DNA from: Culex pipiens pallens | Lineage: Eukaryota > Arthropoda > Insecta > Diptera > Culicidae | Length of the DNA: 64,000 bases | Direction of reading: 5' to 3' | NCBI RefSeq assembly: GCF_016801865.2 | Contig: NC_068937.1 | Location: 9,868,157-9,932,156 of the forward strand | Shown: positions 12,048 through 23,259 of the stretch, piece by piece | How the letters are laid out: each line of letters starts with the position of its first letter | How positions within the stretch are numbered: position 1 is the stretch's first letter | The notes under the pieces: generated by a model | Seen by the model: the letters and a program-made list of their open reading frames with translations, nothing else | Database searches by the model: none | What the model was told of the DNA's origin: nothing | Made by a program: the position numbers and the translations under genes

Positions 12048-12123
12048 TAGAGTTTTTTTGAATAGGTCCTATAAAAATATGAAATACAATAGCTTATAGG
12101 ACCTTTTCAAAAAAAAACTCTAG
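12048..12123. repeat. Short palindromic element, copy 1
   Basis: A 76-bp palindrome: CTAGAGTTTTTTTGAATAGG pairs with CCTTTTCAAAAAAAAACTCTAG-type sequence at the right end. The core is AGGTCCTATAA/TTATAGGACCT. A second copy lies at 44522-44613, so this is a dispersed family and not a chance hairpin. Confidence 0.75.
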
Positions 12124-12300
12124 CTATTGTATTACTGTCTCTGCAAATGATGGCATATTTTCCATGAATTTATGAGACTTTTTTTTGGTTTTTTTCCTGT
12201 TTATCCTTTTTTTATTTTTTTTAAGATGTCAAAATGACTGTAAAAAAAAAAGATAAATAAGGCTAATTTGAATAAAAGCATAACTCAAATATATGAGCAC

Positions 12301-12979
12301 TAGGGTGTAATATGGTTGTATGGAAAAAAATAAAGTTGTTCAAATTTGGCTAGCACAGCAACTTTTTGGTTCCTCATAGGGTCCTTAACAACTCCCCAAA
12401 GTTTGGGAACGATTGGTTTAGTCCTCACTTTGCGCAAAGCAATTCAATTTTCCATACAAATTTGTATGGGAAAAATCATTTTTTTTGAATTTTGATATTT
12501 AAAAAATCCACGTTTCACGCTATATCAAAACCGGATTCATATTCGGATTCTCTGGAATGTGCTCTACAACTTTCCCGAAGAGAGTATGGTGCTAATTTGC
12601 TCCCATAAAAAGATATAGCGTGTTCAAAACTCGTCTAAAACGTGTTTTTTGATCGAAAATCACATATTAGACGAGTTTTGAGGACGCTGTATCTTTTTAT
12701 AGGAGCAAGTTAGCACCATACTCTCTTCGGGAAAGTTGTAGAGCACATTCCGGAGCATCCGAATATGAATCCGGTTTTAGTATAGCGTGAAACTTGGATT
12801 TTTTAAATATCAAAATTCAAAAAATGATTTTTCCCATACAAATTTGTATGGAAAATTGAATCGCTTTGCGCAAAGTGAGGACTAAACCAATCGTTCCCAA
12901 ACTTTGGGGAGTTGTTTAGGACCCCAAAAGGAACTAAAATAATGCTGTGCTGGAAAATCGATTTTGATATTACACCCTA
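12301..12979. mobile_element. Foldback element with 8-bp TSD
   Basis: A 679-bp near-perfect palindrome. It begins TAGGGTGTAATAT and ends ATATTACACCCTA. The direct repeat ATGAGCAC lies immediately outside both ends (12293-12300 and 12980-12987). The arms share long blocks such as CTCCCCAAAGTTTGGGAACG (left) and its complement (right). The axis is near 12,640. An 8-bp duplication fits a hAT-like or P-like mechanism. No coding capacity. Confidence 0.9.
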
Positions 12980-12987
12980 ATGAGCAC

Positions 12988-14637
12988 CTGTATACATTTT
13001 TTTAAACAAATTTGTAAACCTTTTTTTTAATTTGATGAATTTGAATTTTTTTAATCGAAAGTACTGCAATCATTAATAATGACAAGAAAGAACTTGAGGC
13101 GTAATCTAACCATAAGTTCTTCTCGGATGCTTTCTTGGGACTGGCTGCGCTTGTGTTCGATTAGATTGAATTTTTTTAATTGATAAAGTTAAATAGAATC
13201 AAGAATTTTTTTTAAGTAATTCAAAAATATTTCATTATCAAAATAATATTAAGAATATTTCAATTTTTATGTTTTTCAATGCAAACAATAGCAAATTAGA
13301 TGATTTTTCTTATACATCACTGACAATAACATTTATCTTATTAATGCAATTTTGGATTTTCAAGTTTCAGAAATCCTTAAAAAGCATTGGAAAAAAGTAC
13401 TCTTAAAATTTCAAGGTATGTTAGTTTTACTTGTTTTATGTGACTTTGCCAATTTTTTTAACATGTCATTTTTTCTAGGGCTGTTTTATTCACTAAGATT
13501 TCCTGTATTTTTATGTGAAAATAAGTATGCAGTAATTTTTGTAATGTACCAATTTCAAGGATTATGGTATCATTCTATTGTAGATAGATAAGAAAAAAAT
13601 AGAAAAGTGTAAAACATAATACAAGAGAAGTAAAATGTATTGTAGAACAAAAGTTGCTTAACCCTCTACTGCCCAAATTTTTTTTTCGAAAATATTTATT
13701 TTTCCCGTGTTATGACCTCCTGAACACGGGAAAAATAAAAGTAAAATATCGAAAAGTTGGGCATTATTTCATACATTTTTCAAAATATTTAAACAAAAAT
13801 TATCACAACATTCTAAAGTCTTTATAAAAGTTTTTCTACTTCAAAAAATTACAATTTACTGGTTTCCTTATTACATATTTTTAATTTTTGTTTTATTATA
13901 TTTTACATTTTTTTTTAAATTTAGGTGTGAAATTTTCATATTTTTTTAGTTACCAGAAAACAATCTTAATTGAGTTTAAATTGGACATTTGGGTATTGCA
14001 AAATAAATGTACAATAGAGTTCAATTGTTCGCATAAATTTAAAAAACGCAATTTAATTTTATTTTGATAAAAGTAACTGTGTTTATAAACATGTTTAACA
14101 TGTTTTAATTCGTCTTAATTTTTTTTTTAAATTTTTGTAAAATTCCGTTGTACAGTATTCAAAAAAGTTTTTTTTTTTGGTGAAAGAAGAAAATTCTTCA
14201 AGACTTCAAAATTTTCAAAACTAATGATTGTAAAACAATAGTTACAGATATTTTATTTTTATTAAAATTAACTGTGTTTATAAACATTTTTAACATGTTT
14301 TAGTTCTTCTTAAATATATGAAATTTTTTGTACAATTCCGTGGTACAGTACTCCAAAATGTTTTTTTTTCTGTGAAAAAAAAAAATAAATTCTTCAATAC
14401 TTCAATATTTTCAAAACGAATGATTGTAAAACATCATGGCAGGTGTAAAGAGCATTCAAAAAAAAATCATTCAAAACTTATTACCATGGCTTGTAATTAA
14501 AATTTTTATGCTTTTTATTTTTTTGCCCTTTTTTGCCAAAATAAATTTTCGTCAATATTTATGTACAATATTTATGAATATTGTATATTTACGTATATTA
14601 TAAACTAATGATTGCAAAACAACTGGACAGGTCTGGC
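12988..14637. other. AT-rich DNA with relic repeats
   Basis: Mostly A/T runs. It contains the small palindrome listed separately and two diverged copies of a dispersed word (ACTAATGATTGTAAAACAA, about 14220; AATGATTGTAAAACATCATGG, about 14420). The same word recurs near 14604, 41710 and 48335. No coding sequence is supported. Confidence 0.45.
13671..13762. repeat. Short palindrome (GCCCAA ... TTGGGC)
   Basis: A 92-bp inverted repeat with outer GCCCAAATTTTT / AAAAGTTGGGC and inner TTTTTCCCGTGTT / AACACGGGAAAAA, with a 10-nt loop. It follows TTAACCCTCTACT. Its size and symmetry suggest a miniature element; no clear target duplication is visible. Confidence 0.6.
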
Positions 14638-14780
14638 TTTTTTTTTTTTGAAAATGTCCAATAAACTAGATTTTCAGTTTTTGCTTTTTGGGTGTTTTGG
14701 AAACCTCCAGTCAGGAGTATTAAAAAACACCCAAAAACCAAAAACTGAAAATTTGGTTTATTGGACCTTTTCAAAAAAAA
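14638..14780. repeat. Palindromic miniature element
   Basis: The inverted arms read TTTGAAAATGTCCAATAAAC at left and GTTTATTGGACCTTTTCAAA at right, with inner TTTTGGGTGTTTT / AAAACACCCAAAA. The axis is near 14,710. It sits inside a diverged copy of the ACTAATGATTG repeat. Confidence 0.7.
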
Positions 14781-15000
14781 TCTTCAGAGGTGTATAATGC
14801 ATTTTTAAACACTTTTTTCATTCAAATGTTGTATCCATGGCTCGTAAATTCATATTCTAAACTATTTTTGTTCAGTGTATAACATCTTATTTGCATCGGT
14901 TTCAAGAAAATGTCGATGGCAAAGATTAATAGTTTAAGAGATTTCTTTTCAATTTAGAACATATTTTCTTATAACAAAATTGCCAACAAGAAAATAAATA

Positions 15001-15849
15001 CTGGCAACCCTGCCAATCACGTTTTCCCAACGTCCTTGTTTCTCCCTCTCTCGCTGAAACGAAAAAGCTCTCTCCTCTCACCACATCTCTCTCTCTCGCT
15101 CTCCAACCATGAAAATTCTCTCCCCCTCTCAGCGTCGCAAGCACTTTTCCCTTTTTCCCGTTGCATTCGTGTGCGTGTCACAGTGTACAAGTTTAGTATT
15201 AATCCAGGAAGTTCTGGTGCCGTCACAAATCCTCACGACTACGACGGGGGACCAGAACCGCCGAGCGGGCCATTCCGTACGCGGCCGCCACCGAGCCAAC
15301 ACACGAACGCGACGGGGGAAAACGGGGACCACCCTCAACAACAACAACTCACCCGCACTAGCGCAGATTCCCGTTTTTTTTCCTCCTCCGTCAATCTTGG
15401 TAGGCCGAGTTTTTTCTTTCGCGGAGCCTACTGTGAGTGAAAGTTTTTGTCCGTGGAAAGCTGCACACGGTGCGTTTGGAGGTGTCCGGAACTCGGCATC
15501 CCCCGACAAAAATTGATTTTTCTTCCCGGATTTTCCCGACAACATCGAGCAGGACGTCGTCGTCGCGTACCGTGAGAGGGGATTGTGAATTTGTGTGAGT
15601 GTGCGAGGAAGGTGAAGGATTTTCCCGATTTTTGAGGAAAATTTTCCTGGATCCGAGGGAAAAGTTCACTGAAAAATTGATGACGGCAAGCTGAACCGCC
15701 AGGAATTGGGAAAGGCGTCATTTTCCGGAAAAAGGCAGGCGTCGCGACGCTTTTCCAAAGGGGGGTGCGTGCCAAGAAGAAAAATATATAGTTTGTGTGT
15801 GAAAAATCCTCGTCCAGAGTGTAAAAGTGTGCGTGTGTGTGCGTGCGTG
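15001..15849 (+). promoter_or_regulatory. Promoter/5'UTR-like DNA of a + strand gene
   Basis: Composition changes sharply from the AT-rich DNA at left. CTCTCTC/GAGA words lie at 15050-15105. A GTGTGCGTGTC block follows, then a stretch with the look of an insect leader (GTGAGTGAAAGTTTTTG, GTGAAAAATCC, GTGTGCGTGTGTG). An ATG at 15680 opens only four codons before a stop, which would act as a short upstream ORF. The + strand frame at 15109-15516 and the antisense frames are open mainly because of high GC. The transcription start cannot be fixed from sequence alone. Confidence 0.45.
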
Positions 15850-16509
15850 CGTGGTAGTAGGCCAAGCGACGACGGAGGCCAAATCGAAGCAGGCCAGTCT
15901 GCTGCAGGGCTGGGCAGAATCTACGGCGACGACGGGGGCAGCAAACCGAAGCTGGCATCGAAGGAGGCCCTGACTCTAGCAGGAGCAGAAGCAGCAGCAG
16001 CCGCGGCGGCCCAATCGATTGCCCTAGGATTGTTCCCCGGCGAGGGGCGAGGGCGAGGGCGGGGGCGATCCCGACTCGGACGCCAAAACGGAGCACCTTT
16101 GCCCCAGCGGCAGCGGTTGTCCTCCGCAGCCATCGTCCTGTCTGGGCCGGAACACCCAGCAGCAGCAGCAGCAGCCGCCCCACCAGCACCGGAACCATCC
16201 GCCGGACGGCGGTCCCGCGCCGGGTTGCCACCAGGAGTGCTGCTACGCGTTGCTCCGCGGCGTGAACCAAAACATCTACCCCCAGATCTCCGAGGGGCTG
16301 CAGGCGTGCTTCCGCGGAGGTCGCGGACCAGCCGGAGAACCGCCGGAACAGCGCGAGTACCGCAACGGCACGATTGGCCAGCACCACCAGCAACAACAAC
16401 AACACTACCAACAGTATCAAGACCGTCAGGAGCAACTCTACCGAGCGGGGGAATCGGCAACCATCGAAGGAGGCCAGGCGGCGACGGCAACAGTCAACTA
16501 TTCCACAAG
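15850..16509 (+). CDS. Putative Gln/Ala-rich first coding exon, frameshifted
   Basis: I do not recognise the protein. Two adjoining + strand frames together look coding. The upstream frame has a Lys/Ala-rich stretch (KPKLASKEALTLAG, then an Ala-rich run encoded at 15985-16014) and reaches GLFPGEG. A GGGG run at 16044-16047, where neighbouring repeats have GGG, shifts the frame. The next frame continues GEGEGGGDPDSDAK, a CAG-encoded Gln6 (16157-16174), then CYALLRGVNQNIYPQISEG, a second His/Gln-rich tract (HHQQQQQHYQQYQ, from 16383) and NYSTR. It ends at a plausible donor, ACAAG|GTTGGT (16509/16510). No in-frame ATG is visible in the upstream frame, so the start may be non-AUG, on another exon, or lost to another error. 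The single-base shift may be a sequencing or assembly error. Proteins of this style are often nuclear regulators, but that is weak inference. Downstream exons are not identified in the window. Confidence 0.4.
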
Positions 16510-17160
16510 GTTGGTTCCGCAACAGATTAGGTTGGATTGTCTTTTTTCCCCCCTCTATTTCGGGATGTGGGGCGGCACGAAAAAGTTATTTTTGGGTTTT
16601 CCCCCCGCTCGCGTGGAAAGGGGGAAAAGGAACGACCACCCTCATGTGAAGGGATTGACAGCGCTAGCGAGCTTTTGGGACGGGATCGAAGAACACCATG
16701 CGTCTCCGCGGGATTGACTTGAGTGGGAATTGTTTGGTGGGGACGCATGGTGTTTGAGAGGTTTGATGGGGAGTTCTTCGAGTTGTTTGGTTGTCACGTG
16801 CTTAAAAAGTGTTGTTTTTCTCAGAGAGAGAGTTCAAGAAAAGGGGATGTACTGCAGGGAAGTGTCCCTTGTTGGAAACGTTGGGCATAAGACATGAATA
16901 TATGAGAAATTCTCAAATTTGTAGCTAATGACAGCTTGAAATATGCCAGGTTAAAAGGTTAAAAAAAGTTCTCCCTTAAAAAAAAAACTGAAAAAAAATG
17001 CATTTAATGCACACTAGACATAACAAATATTACAGAGCATGAAAATAGTATGGTTCCATAACAAAATCATAAAGTTTAATAAAGTGCTTAAAATGTTCTG
17101 CTGAAAAATTTACCTTATTTTGCGGAAATTGGATGATTCATAATTAGTTCGTGCTGCAAG
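16510..17160. other. Putative start of a long intron
   Basis: This follows the predicted donor. The first 250 bases remain fairly GC-rich, then the sequence becomes AT-rich. No exon or RNA gene is supported. Confidence 0.3.
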
Positions 17161-17164
17161 CAAA

Positions 17165-17605
17165 TCCTATATATTCATCCCAATTTTTATTGGAAGATGT
17201 CAATTCATCTTAAAAAACGAGTAAAACTATTAACAAAATAAATTTGAAAACATTTGGTCTTACTATTACCGAGATATATCTATCTCGGCAGTTTAAAAAA
17301 AAGATGCCACGATATCTCAATACTATAGACTCGTTTAACCAATTCCGTGTGCATGACGAAGGCCGAATTACAAAAAGTTCATTTAAAAAAAGGCAAAAAT
17401 TATTTTTTTGTTTTTCATATAAAAAATCGTCTTTACCTCAAATTTCTGCCAATTTGGTCAACTCGGCGTTTCGAAAGAAACTTTCGCAAAGTTTGACAGT
17501 TCGCTTTACGCATGGCAAAATGTTGAGCTTAAATCGTCTCAGTTTAATCATGAAATATCTTCATAAAACCTTCAGCAGTTTTTGAAAATCATTTTTTTAC
17601 TGGAT
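17165..17605. mobile_element. Diverged copy of the TTAA-inserting foldback family
   Basis: Internal blocks match the better-preserved copies at 43154-43839 and 61120-61820: TGCCACGATATCTCAA, CCGTGTGCATGACGAAG, CGCATGGCAAAATG, AATCATGAAATATCTTCAT. The terminal GGGGTTACATACATG sequence is not recognisable, so the borders are approximate. Confidence 0.6.
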
Positions 17606-17980
17606 TTAACCCTGTAATACCTGATTGTTTTCGATAATTTTTTCTCGTGTTAAGAGGGTCATTTTATTCTACGAAAAACATTACTTCTCTTGTTTCATTT
17701 TTTTTAAAGCATTTTTAGTATTTTAATTTGCATTTATCATGTTTAGTTTTTTTATTTCTGATTGTATTTTTATTCTACCTTTTTTTTGCCTTTCTTGTTT
17801 TTTCATGTTTTTACAGTCATTTTTAAATTTTTTGATCATTTTTCATATTTTCTATCATAGGAAAAAAAACATTATTGGAATTGGAAATATGCGAAAAGTT
17901 AGTAAAAACCGCAGCCAAAGTTTACACCTGAACAAATGGCATTTTTAAAAACATTGGAAATGTCGCATTTATCAAGTCAA
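17606..17980. other. AT-rich DNA, nothing recognised
   Basis: T-rich sequence with no supported feature. A word near 17615-17660 (TTTTCTCGTGTTAAGAGGGTC) is a faint relic of small palindromes such as the one at 13671. Confidence 0.3.
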
Positions 17981-17988
17981 CTTTACAA

Positions 17989-18617
17989 CAAGGGTCCTGA
18001 TTTTCGGTTCAATGAACAGAAACCACTCACTCATCGCCATTCCATTCGTCGCCTATTCCAACCCGCTAGCATTCATGAGCGAATGAGTCTCGCAAGCAAC
18101 CAGCGAGTGGCCCGAACTGTTCACTCAGCGAACAAATACATTGTGCAAATATTTGCCTACTCCGTCGCTCGACGACACTCACACACTACCATGCTCAGCG
18201 AAGAGCCACTCTCACAAAATGCCAGCGCGGCAGTCTTTTTGTCTTCACGCCCTCAGTTTGACATCAATTTGTTTTTTTCTTGGTGGAAGTTTCTTTGAAT
18301 GGTGCATATAATGTTATGAAATCAAAATAAATGCACAATTTAATTGATAACATTGATTTTAGGCAACCCAAATCAATGAGTATAACGCAGCGCATCAGAG
18401 AAAAAATGTTTTCAGTTCAGAGTGATCGGAGACGATCGGCCTGGCTGAACCGTTCGGAGACTGAGCCGATCAGAGAGAGAGAAGAGTAGAAAAGAGAGTG
18501 TTCGGGAGCGAATGGTGATAGAGTGACAAACGGCAGGAATTCATCAGGGCAGTATCGCATCGCCTGCTATTTGTGCTCGCGAATGGAGCGGTTGATTTTG
18601 AGCAATCAGAACCCTTG
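17989..18617. mobile_element. Non-autonomous hAT-type element with perfect TSD
   Basis: The 629-bp element starts CAAGGGTCCTGATTTT and ends AATCAGAACCCTTG (inverted termini). CTTTACAA is duplicated on both sides (17981-17988 and 18618-18625). The 8-bp duplication and CA...TG ends fit the hAT superfamily. Inside are GC-richer sequences with GAGCGAATGAG words and a GAGAGAGAGA tract (about 18470), but no transposase frame. Confidence 0.92.
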
Positions 18618-18625
18618 CTTTACAA

Positions 18626-19053
18626 CCTTATTTTTTTCGAAAAAATGAAATGTTCTTCTTTGAAATGCTTTTTTCGAAGATAATTTTTTCTAATTGATTT
18701 TTTGCTAATTTTAAGATTGAAGTTCGCCTACATCCGCGGTTGGGTTGTAGAGAGTTTATAAATTTAAAATTAAATATAAAACTTCGCGATTTTCTACATG
18801 TATGTAGTAAAACCCAATTCCACTTATCTCTGTGATTAGTTGTGTTTTTTTTTTTAAATATTATTAAACAATTACTCTGGGGTGGTTTCGGAAGTAACTC
18901 AAACATTTTGTCCAACATTTGGCAAGTGGTTAATAAAAATACAAATAATACAATTTATTTTTTTAGCCTCACCCAAACAGCCCCAAAAGTTACAATTTTA
19001 ATGATAACAAAATAATAAATTGTAAAATTTTATGATTCTTTCGAAAAAACGAA
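18626..19053. other. AT-rich DNA between elements
   Basis: No supported gene. The sequence is dominated by A/T runs. Confidence 0.3.
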
Positions 19054-19055
19054 TA

Positions 19056-19400
19056 CTGTCCAGACTCGATTACCCAAAGCCTCGATTATCCGAAGGTTTG
19101 TATGGAACTTCTGATAATCGAATCACGAACAAAACAAATTCCGTATTTTATTTTTATTTTCTTACTTTAAACATCAAAACCAAGACCCCATTTTAGTCAA
19201 ATTTGAATGGTTGATTGCCTGTAAAATAAAATAAAAAAAACCATTTTTTCAATATTTAATCATCGCCATTTTCGCCGCCATCTTGGATATACAGTAGTTT
19301 AAGTATCATACTAATGCTCAACAATCAAAAATAAGACAACGGCAAAACTTTGTTTCGGGATAAGTGAAATTTTGCCAATCTAATAATCGAGTCTTTACTG
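19056..19400. mobile_element. TA-flanked miniature element (Tc1/mariner-like)
   Basis: The ends read CTGTCCAGACTCGATTA and TAATCGAGTCTTTACTG, an inverted pair. TA lies outside each end (19054-19055 and 19401-19402), as expected for Tc1/mariner-type insertion. Sub-terminal CTCGATTATCCGAAGG is repeated. Related end fragments are at 47873-47949 and 44713-44735. Length 345 bp, no coding capacity. Confidence 0.8.
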
Positions 19401-19784
19401 TATTTTTTATTTTTTTATCAAGACAGAAATTTTAAAAGAGTGTAATATTGAATAATTGGACCTTTTAAAATCTTATTGTTGATTCCAAAAAGTTCATAAA
19501 AATATCGAAAATTAAAAAAAAACCAAATGTTGTTTCAACATTGAAATTGGACCATCAATTGGGTCCTAAAGCCCTATGTCTATTTTTATTTACAACGGTT
19601 AAAAAACACGATTAAAAACCATTTCTGATCACTTTTTTTTCATTTTGTTATGCAAATAACTAAATTGACAAAACATATTTTTCCGATAGATCAACAAGTT
19701 GCCAAGAAAGGCCCCGAAGTTAATTTTTCAAAATTGAATTAAAAATCCGTTTGAGTCCATTGCAGTCGTAGAAAGGGTCATTAT

Positions 19785-20506
19785 TAGGATGTAACAAAAA
19801 TGACTTTTTGGCGGGCATTCAGGGTTTTGTTCCGGTGGGCATACTGAGCCCAAATCCCAAATATGAGCTCGATTGGACGTAACAGGAGCTGGCGCTCCGC
19901 CCTTCAATTTTAAATGGGATTTAACCCGTAAAAAAAGATTTTTCCAAAAATGACAATTTTTGAGGCGTTTTGGCCACTGAAGCGTTTACCAAAAACATCA
20001 CTGGCATGTAGGCCAGATCCTTGCGCATCTTTTGGTATATATAACATTGAAGTTTGGAGCACCCTGGAGCTCGGTACAGACCTTCAAAGTTTGGCATTTT
20101 TTCGAAAAACCGGCCCCGGCAAAAAAGATATGCGTCGCGTCTCGCGACGCCCGAGACGCCATTTGATTTTGCTGGGACCGATTTTTCGAAAAAATGCCAA
20201 ACTTTGAAGGTCTGTACCGAGCTCCAGGGTGCTCTAAACTTCAATGTTATATATACCAAAAGATGCGCAAGGATCTGGCCTACATGCCAGTGATGTTTTT
20301 GGTAAACGCTTCAATGGCCAAAACGCCTCAAAAATTGACATTTTTGGAAAAATCTTTTTTTACGGGTTAAATCCCATTTAAAATTGAAGGGCGGAGCGCC
20401 AGCTCCTGTTACGTCCAATCGAGCTCATATTTGGGATTTGGGCTCAGTATGCCCACCGGAACAAACCCCTGAATGCCCGCCAAAAAGTCATTTTTGTTAC
20501 ACTCTA
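19785..20506. mobile_element. Foldback element with 8-bp TSD (second of its type)
   Basis: A 722-bp palindrome beginning TAGGATGTAACAAAAATGAC and ending GTCATTTTTGTTACACTCTA. It is flanked by a perfect 8-bp duplication GTCATTAT (19777-19784 and 20507-20514). The arms are nearly identical for over 300 bp. The axis, near 20,140, has CGTCGCGTCTCGCGACGCC. The terminal TAGGRTGTAA is shared with the element at 12301, suggesting one family or superfamily. The small frames on both strands mirror each other and are not genes. Confidence 0.92.
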
Positions 20507-20514
20507 GTCATTAT

Positions 20515-21125
20515 ACTTAGGTGAGACTCTGAAAACTTTCATTTTTCTGTTTGTTTTTCTTTCATCCGCTGTATCTTAGCAACCAGAGGTCTAGTCTTCA
20601 ATGTTTCTTTGACGAAGCTTTAGAAAATTTTAAAAAGTTTACGAAAAATATTTTAAATTGAAAAACTGCAAATTTTTAGTTGAAATCAAAACTCGATAAC
20701 GGTGTACTTTCTAACAATTTCAAAACAGTCCTTTTCGATGTCGAATTCGATTTTACATTAAAAAATGTAGTAAAAAAATGGATTTGTGTGAGATTTCATT
20801 TTTCTTCCAAACAAACACATTTTTTTAAATCATAAATCGGTGGCAATTTTTTGCCCGTACTTCCCACGTTCTAAAAAGTTTCGAATTTTCGTCCCCTAAA
20901 ATAAATTAAAAAAAAATAAAAAAAATATTTTGAAAATTTGATCTCTGTGAAAAAAAAATAAATATCTGCAAAAAAAACCGTTCACCTATTTATCTGCATA
21001 TTCCTCATCAATACCTACAACTTTGCCGAAGACATCAAATCGTTCGAAAAATTCCTTCAAAGTGTACAGATTTTCGAAACAGCTGCCAAAATTGTATGAG
21101 CCAAATCAAAAAGTAAAATACATTT
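20515..21125. repeat. Fragment of the large dispersed foldback family
   Basis: Blocks such as GTATCTTAGCAACCAGAGGTC, CTACAACTTTGCCGAAGAC and AGTGTACAGATTTTCGAAAC match arms of the elements at 23211-28053 and 46297-47866. Only one arm remains and the termini are missing. Confidence 0.7.
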
Positions 21126-21528
21126 CTTAAATTCGGCAAGAATAGCTTGTATGAGATTGAACAAAAACACTTTCAATTAATCCAATTGAAATTATAGCAA
21201 ACTCGTACCGAACTATTTTGAAATTATTGTTTTGAAGAATGATTAAATAGGTTCCAAAAAATTGATTTATTTAATCAATGTGCCTTAAGCTAACTGCTAA
21301 GTGTTCTGGATTCAAAAACGAAAAAAGATGCGTAATTTGATCCGCTCAATTCCACCTAATATTCCATGAAAATCTAACTTTATCAATCTGTCAAGTGCAA
21401 ACAAAAAACCCTTCTCAGTGTGTGTACTCTGAATTTCTTACCCACAGCATCATCACTGGGGCTCACCTTTCTGTGTGTAGTGCACCATCCTCCCCTCCTC
21501 CTGAGGGGAGAGGATGTGGTGAGGGCTG

Positions 21529-21747
21529 CACAGAAAAAAAAATCATGGTAATATTACATCTGGGAAGGGGTACATCTTTTATGTCAGAAAAAAGGTGTAA
21601 TTTTACCTCTGGAAATGTGTAATTTTACCACTTTTCTGGTGTAATGTCACTTTTTCAGTCTAAATTGAGGTAAAAATACATCATAAAAGAGGTAATATTC
21701 AACCTTCCAAAATTACAGCTTCCAAATTTACATTATTTTTTTCTGTG
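21529..21747. mobile_element. Miniature element with CACAGAAAAAAA ends
   Basis: The inverted termini are CACAGAAAAAAA at left and TTTTTTTCTGTG at right, 219 bp apart. The body repeats GGTAATATTAC / GTGTAATTTTACC words in both orientations. No convincing target duplication is visible. Confidence 0.65.
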
Positions 21748-22580
21748 TGGCCCAAAAGAAAGGAAACCAGAACAAACAGCTCGTGGAAATAGGGTCTGTG
21801 CTCTGCTTTTACGCTGACGTTACAAACTCACACACACCCACATTTAGCTCACTCTCTAATGATATCTGACATATTTTCCGACGGGCTTATCTCCCCCACT
21901 TTTTTCTCCCATCTCTTGCCTCGGAAAAAACGGTGTGCTTGTCCATGGGTCTTTTCCCAGCCCAACTCTCGTTGCCACAGTTGATTCTAGTGCGAGATAG
22001 TTTTTATTTTATGAGTTAAACAGAGCAGAGAAAAAAAAGCAGCAAGAAAAGAAAAACTCCTCAAAAAAAGGACTCAGACTCATTTTCTCCTCTCACTAGT
22101 TTTTTGCGCTCTCTCTCTCTTTCTCACTTTTGTCTAGCGGCAGTTGTCCGGACAAGATAATTATTGGACAGTTTGAGGGAAGGAGCTTGTTCCTTTTTTG
22201 TGCTGAAACTTTTCTTTTCTTCTTTTTCCCCCCCTACTCGTTGGTGTTGTCGAACAAATTGACAGCTCTCAGAACGGCGCCGATGATTGACACGACGGCA
22301 GCCCATCCAGCCCAGCCCAGGGTTTATCGCGCTGATGGTAAACGAAATTACACTTTTACTCCGGGAATAACGACGACGGCTACGGTGATGGAGGGCAAGC
22401 ACAAGAAAGAGGATCTCCTGGCACAAGTTTGACTGGGGTAAACAGAGTTATCTCTGGGAACAGAAAAAAAATCAGTCAGGATTGACTGGTGGGAGGTGAA
22501 TAATTCAGTTGGGGGTGTTTTTTTTTTGTAAGAATAATGGTTGAAAATAATCAGCGTTTGTGCCTTTGCACTTTGTTTGG
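21748..22580. other. CT-rich unique DNA, possible regulatory or exon DNA
   Basis: CTCTCTCTCTC (about 22110) and a GC-richer stretch at 22260-22440 stand out. A + strand frame ending at 22432 finishes with 49 residues of mixed composition starting MIDTTAAHPAQ, but it lacks a recognisable domain or a convincing splice frame. I do not call it a gene. Confidence 0.3.
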
Positions 22581-22587
22581 AATGTTT

Positions 22588-23194
22588 GATCAACTGTGGT
22601 AAAATTAGACGAAGTTATTTTGAAATGTTTTTCAAGGTTATTTTTCAAGAAGACTGTTTCTAGAAGTTTGTTTTTGTAAGCTATGTGACTTTCATGTTTA
22701 TAGATTATTCTATGAAGTGTAAACAAACAATCAAAAATGGATCATAATGATTTATTTACTTAAAAATCAATTCGTAACATTTTTGTCAAATTGGACTTAA
22801 AACATTTTCTCATTTTTCAACATATATCTTCAAACCTTTTTTAATTAATCAACTGTGGTAAAATTAAACAACGTGAAATAGATATTATCAGTTGTTTTCA
22901 AGAGTGTCTCTAAACTAACTTAATTAACAAAATGAACTTACTTCGCTGCAGTAAACACATTTTCCCTCAGTAAATGCAACAAGACACAGCTTTTTGAACG
23001 TGTCCTTGGCGCTAGAAACAAGTCGTTAAAAGCAGTCACTAACTGTACTCAGGAGTAATAAGAACTCTACCAGATTTGCAAGTTAATCCTTCTCTTCGAA
23101 ATAAAATTTGCATTTTATAAACTGTAAAATAACTAGCCAATTAAATGTATAAACAAGGTAACACAAATTAAGTTTTGCTGAATCAACTGTGGTA
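22588..23194. repeat. Motif-island unit A (left of the large insertion)
   Basis: This unit carries ATCAACTGTGGTA at about 22589, 22848 and 23182. It also contains the first exon-like segment (22942-23011). It is related to the tandem units at 28050-30035 but is more diverged. The 4.8-kb foldback at 23211-28053 separates it from them. Confidence 0.75.
22942..23011 (-). other. Exon-like 70-nt segment, copy A
   Basis: On the - strand the segment is preceded by CTTGTTTCTAG (acceptor-like) and followed by GTAAGTTC (strong donor). One frame is open and ends on a codon boundary: AKDTFKKLCLVAFTEGKC then VYCSE. Copies B and C keep the length, both splice signals and three cysteines. The other frames contain stops in this copy. 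The family of the peptide is unknown. It could equally be a relic of an older repeated element. Motif copies lie 82 bp beyond the donor side and 170 bp beyond the acceptor side. Confidence 0.35.
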
Positions 23195-23259
23195 ATAAAA
23201 GAAAACTTTAGAGCAACTCTACGAAATCGGCCGATTTCGACCATTTTTATTTTTTGTTT

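Noticed and set aside
15428..16522. 364-codon - strand frame opposite the first-exon candidate
   Set aside because: It is the antisense shadow of GC-rich, CAG-rich DNA; the Gln/Ala tracts make sense only on the + strand.
22130..22432. 100-codon + strand frame with a plausible C-terminus
   Set aside because: The first half is poly-T-derived and hydrophobic; no domain, no conserved splice frame, and antisense is equally open.
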